Source of the DNA: Roseibaca sp. Y0-43
GTDB taxonomy: Bacteria > Pseudomonadota > Alphaproteobacteria > Rhodobacterales > Rhodobacteraceae
DNA: 64,000 nt
Direction: 5' to 3'
NCBI RefSeq assembly: GCF_020667835.1
Contig: NZ_JAFMPR010000001.1
Coordinates: forward strand, 186,001 to 250,000
The notes under the pieces were generated by a model. It did no database searches. It was not told the DNA's origin and was given only the letters and a program-made list of their open reading frames with translations. Position numbers and translations under genes: made by a program. Shown here piece after piece: positions 62,031 to 64,000 of the stretch; within the stretch, counting starts at the first letter, position 1, and every line of letters starts with the position of its first letter.

Positions 62031-63302
62031 TCAGTCTGCCAGCCATGAGGGCAATGTATCGCGTGCAAGGATTTCGTCAAAGCTTGGACGTGCCCGGATG
62101 ACCGCGAATTGATCGCCATCGACCAGAACTTCGGGGATCAGGGGGCGGGTGTTGTATTCGGAGGACATGACCGCGCCATATGCGCCCGCCGAGCGGAACG
62201 CGACCAGCGCGCCCGCATCCAGCGGCGGCATGGGCCGCGCCTTGGCGAATGTGTCACCCGATTCGCAGACGGGGCCGACAATATCGACCGGGCGCTGGTC
62301 GATGGCAGTGGCGGGTTCCAGCACCGGCACGATGTCATGATGCGCGCCATACATGGCCGGGCGCACAAGGTCGTTCATCGCGGCATCGAGGATCAGGAAA
62401 TCCCGCCCCTCTCCCGCCTTGGTATAGATGACAGAGGCCACGAGAATGCCCGCATTGCCCGCGATCAACCTGCCCGGTTCAATCTCGATCTCGACATCCA
62501 GATCGTCAAGGACGCGCCGGATCATCGCGCCGTAATCGCTGGGCAAAGGCGGTGTTTCGTTCGACCGCGTATAGGGAATGCCCAAGCCGCCGCCCAGGTC
62601 CAGCCGGGTGATGTTGTGACCATCCGCGCGCAATTCGCGCGTGAGGTCAGCAATCTTGGTGAACGCCATTTCAAAGGGCGCAAGGTCGGTCAACTGGCTG
62701 CCGATATGCACATCGACGCCCACGACCTGAATGCCGGGAAGCGTGGCCGCTTCGGCGTAAATCTCTCGCGCGCGGGAAATCGGCACGCCGAATTTGTCTT
62801 CTTTCCGGCCCGTGGCGATTTTCTCATGCGTTTTTGCGTCCACATCCGGGTTCACGCGCAGCGCGATGGGCGCGGTTGCCCCGAGAGAGGCCGCGACCTC
62901 GGACAGAACCCGCAACTCTTCCAGAGATTCGACATTGATCTGGCGCACGCCGCCCGTCAGCACCAGCGCCATCTCCTCGCGGGTTTTGCCGACACCGGAA
63001 AAGACGATCCGCTCTCCCGGCACGCCCGCCGCCTTTGCCCGCCGGTATTCGCCGCCCGACACCACGTCCATGCCCGCGCCCAGCCGCGCCAGCACGCGCA
63101 GCACGGCCACGTTCGACAGCGCCTTGACCGCGAAACAGACCAAATGATCGGTGCCCGCCAGCGCCTCTTGGAACAGGCGGAAGTGGCGTGTCAGCGTGGC
63201 GGTGGAATAGACGTAGAACGGCGTGCCGACCGCTTGCGCAATATCGGTCAAGGCCACGTCTTCGGCGTGCAACACACCGTCACGATACAGGAAATGGTCC
63301 AT
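62031..63302 (-). CDS. lysA: Diaminopimelate decarboxylase
   Basis: The 423-residue PLP enzyme makes L-lysine from meso-diaminopimelate. The PLP Lys is Lys60 in LVCFAVKALSNVAV. VGVDVHIGSQLTDL, LDLGGGLGIPY and the C-terminal GPVCESGDTFAK (active-site Cys) complete the picture. The start and length match the family. It lies between a DUF2834-type gene and the TIGR02302-type gene in the argH-lptM-like-lysA cluster. Confidence 0.97.
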   Translation of the reverse strand: MDHFLYRDGVLHAEDVALTDIAQAVGTPFYVYSTATLTRHFRLFQEALAGTDHLVCFAVKALSNVAVLRVLARLGAGMDVVSGGEYRRAKAAGVPGERIVFSGVGKTREEMALVLTGGVRQINVESLEELRVLSEVAASLGATAPIALRVNPDVDAKTHEKIATGRKEDKFGVPISRAREIYAEAATLPGIQVVGVDVHIGSQLTDLAPFEMAFTKIADLTRELRADGHNITRLDLGGGLGIPYTRSNETPPLPSDYGAMIRRVLDDLDVEIEIEPGRLIAGNAGILVASVIYTKAGEGRDFLILDAAMNDLVRPAMYGAHHDIVPVLEPATAIDQRPVDIVGPVCESGDTFAKARPMPPLDAGALVAFRSAGAYGAVMSSEYNTRPLIPEVLVDGDQFAVIRARPSFDEILARDTLPSWLAD

Positions 63303-63383
63303 GGGTCGGGCTTTCAGTCTGGCGCGGGCGCGTCTGGCGATTGGCCGACGCCTCGGGCAGGAGAATTTCGGAAGATAAGCGGC

Positions 63384-63698
63384 TTAGTCGGGTTTCGAAC
63401 GCAGGAACAGGTAAAGCGGCAACCCGCAAGAGACCCCGATGCAGAAGGTCGCGGGGATGGCGATCAAGCCGATATAGCGTTTTCGCGCGACACACTCTGC
63501 AATCACGAAGATCGTCAGCGCCACGGCGGCGATGGTCAGATCCCAGACAAGGCCAGAGGTCGCGGCATTGACATGCCACGCATCGACCATGGCCATGATC
63601 GACCAGCCGTTTTCCTGAAACCAGGTCACGAACCAATACATGGGATGGATCGCGCCCCAGATGGCCAGCGCAAGAAAGATCAGGCGAAGCGGCGTCAT
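63384..63698 (-). CDS. DUF2834-type small membrane protein
   Basis: The 104-residue product has three membrane segments: about residues 3-23 (FLALAIWGAIHPMYWFVTWF), 47-68 and 75-97. The GAIHPMYWFVTW...NGW pattern matches DUF2834 proteins, of unknown function. The ATG at 63698 overlaps the stop of the small lipoprotein gene upstream by four bases, so translation is probably coupled. It precedes lysA by about 80 bases. Confidence 0.78.
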   Translation of the reverse strand: MTPLRLIFLALAIWGAIHPMYWFVTWFQENGWSIMAMVDAWHVNAATSGLVWDLTIAAVALTIFVIAECVARKRYIGLIAIPATFCIGVSCGLPLYLFLRSKPD

Positions 63699-63832
63699 AG
63701 CTCCGTTTGCACCCCGATGATGACCTCTCCCGACACATCCAGCCCCGGCGTCGACCGCTCGGATGCCGTGGGCAGGCCGTCCGCGCCGCATGCGGCCAAT
63801 ATCAGCGCGAAAGCCAAGGCTGCGTATTTCAT
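63695..63832 (-). CDS. LptM-like small lipoprotein
   Basis: This 45-codon gene encodes a very short lipoprotein: [15 protein letters not shown], lipobox LAAC with Cys15, then [15 protein letters not shown] and a short tail. Such minimal lipoproteins sit next to lysA/dapF or argH in many Proteobacteria (E. coli YifL/LptM, which aids maturation of the LPS translocon LptD). The C-G-x-x-G-L-P motif after the lipid-bearing Cys fits the LptM pattern. The gene overlaps the argH stop and the next gene's start by four bases each (ATGA twice), strong evidence that it is real. Confidence 0.8.
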   Translation of the reverse strand: MKYAALAFALILAACGADGLPTASERSTPGLDVSGEVIIGVQTEL

Positions 63833-64000
63833 CCCAGCACCTCTTTCCAGCGGGCGATTTGCGCGCGCACATTATCGGGAGCGGTGCCGCCGTAGCTGGT
63901 GCGGCTGGCAACCGAGTTGTGCACGCCCAGCACAGAATAGACCGCGTCGGTGATTTCGCCATGCACTTTCTGCATCTCGTCCAAACTTAGGTCCGGCAGG
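63829..64000 (-). CDS. argH: Argininosuccinate lyase (C-terminal part; start outside the window)
   Basis: The last 56 codons of argH are visible on the minus strand, running in from beyond the window edge. The terminal sequence [20 protein letters not shown], then [13 protein letters not shown], is diagnostic of ArgH, which cleaves argininosuccinate to arginine and fumarate. Its stop codon overlaps the start of the LptM-like gene (ATGA). Confidence 0.93.
   Translation of the reverse strand, partial: LPDLSLDEMQKVHGEITDAVYSVLGVHNSVASRTSYGGTAPDNVRAQIARWKEVLG

Overview
The window is high-GC chromosomal DNA of an alphaproteobacterium, almost certainly order Rhodobacterales (Rhodobacter/Roseobacter relatives). 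The evidence is gene content and order: rpsT-dnaA-dnaN-recF beside an enoyl-CoA hydratase and mutM/ubiE/ubiB; ybgC-tolQRAB-pal-ybgF-tilS-ftsH; ethylmalonyl-CoA mutase (meaA); argH-lysA followed by a TIGR02302-type protein; and a Hint-domain protein. Interspersed hairpin repeats of a type I remember from alphaproteobacterial genomes also occur. No tRNA, rRNA, CRISPR, insertion sequence or prophage was seen.

Layout. 1-1.5 kb: 3' part of rpsA and its terminator. 1.7-2.66 kb: a strongly AT-rich island with one orphan membrane protein. 2.7-5.5 kb: xth and meaA. 5.7-11.8 kb: a methyltransferase, glycolate oxidase glcDEF behind a palindrome, a secreted trypsin-like protease and a small heat-shock protein with an RpoH-like promoter. 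12-13.2 kb: a RidA-family protein and a Sel1-repeat protein. 13.3-22.6 kb: a conserved hypothetical gene, the complete Tol-Pal cluster, tilS and ftsH. 22.7-28.1 kb (minus strand): rpsT, dnaA, dnaN, recF, a VOC protein and a LysE exporter. 28.2-32.4 kb: enoyl-CoA hydratase, mutM, ubiE and ubiB.

32.5-40.2 kb (minus strand) is the most coherent system: a cobalamin riboswitch, then btuB, btuF, btuC, btuD, cbiZ, exbB, two exbD genes and tonB, almost all joined by 1-4 nt stop/start overlaps. This looks like one B12-repressed unit that encodes the outer-membrane receptor, its own TonB motor, the inner-membrane ABC importer and a corrinoid-salvage amidohydrolase. The second ExbD has Asn where the first has the conserved membrane Asp. 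The window also holds a B12-dependent enzyme, MeaA.

40.2-49 kb: thiamine pyrophosphokinase, a 733-residue acidic protein of unknown function, a DUF2842-type membrane protein, purA, secG, pyrG, a second RidA-family protein, a GDPD-type phosphodiesterase and a TetR regulator. 49-54 kb: an AEC transporter, S-formylglutathione hydrolase, an ornithine cyclodeaminase-family protein, an H-NS-family protein, a YihY-family membrane protein and methionine aminopeptidase. 54-59.4 kb: a hybrid histidine kinase, a LuxR-type response regulator, a Hint-domain protein and an unrecognised protein. 59.5-64 kb (minus strand): argH (partial), a 45-residue LptM-like lipoprotein, a DUF2834-type protein, lysA and the TIGR02302-type protein.

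Most of the window is ordinary core genome. The parts worth a second look are the B12 operon with its Asp-less ExbD, the AT-rich island with a toxin-like orphan, the tandem repeats between glcD and glcE, and several unassigned inverted repeats.
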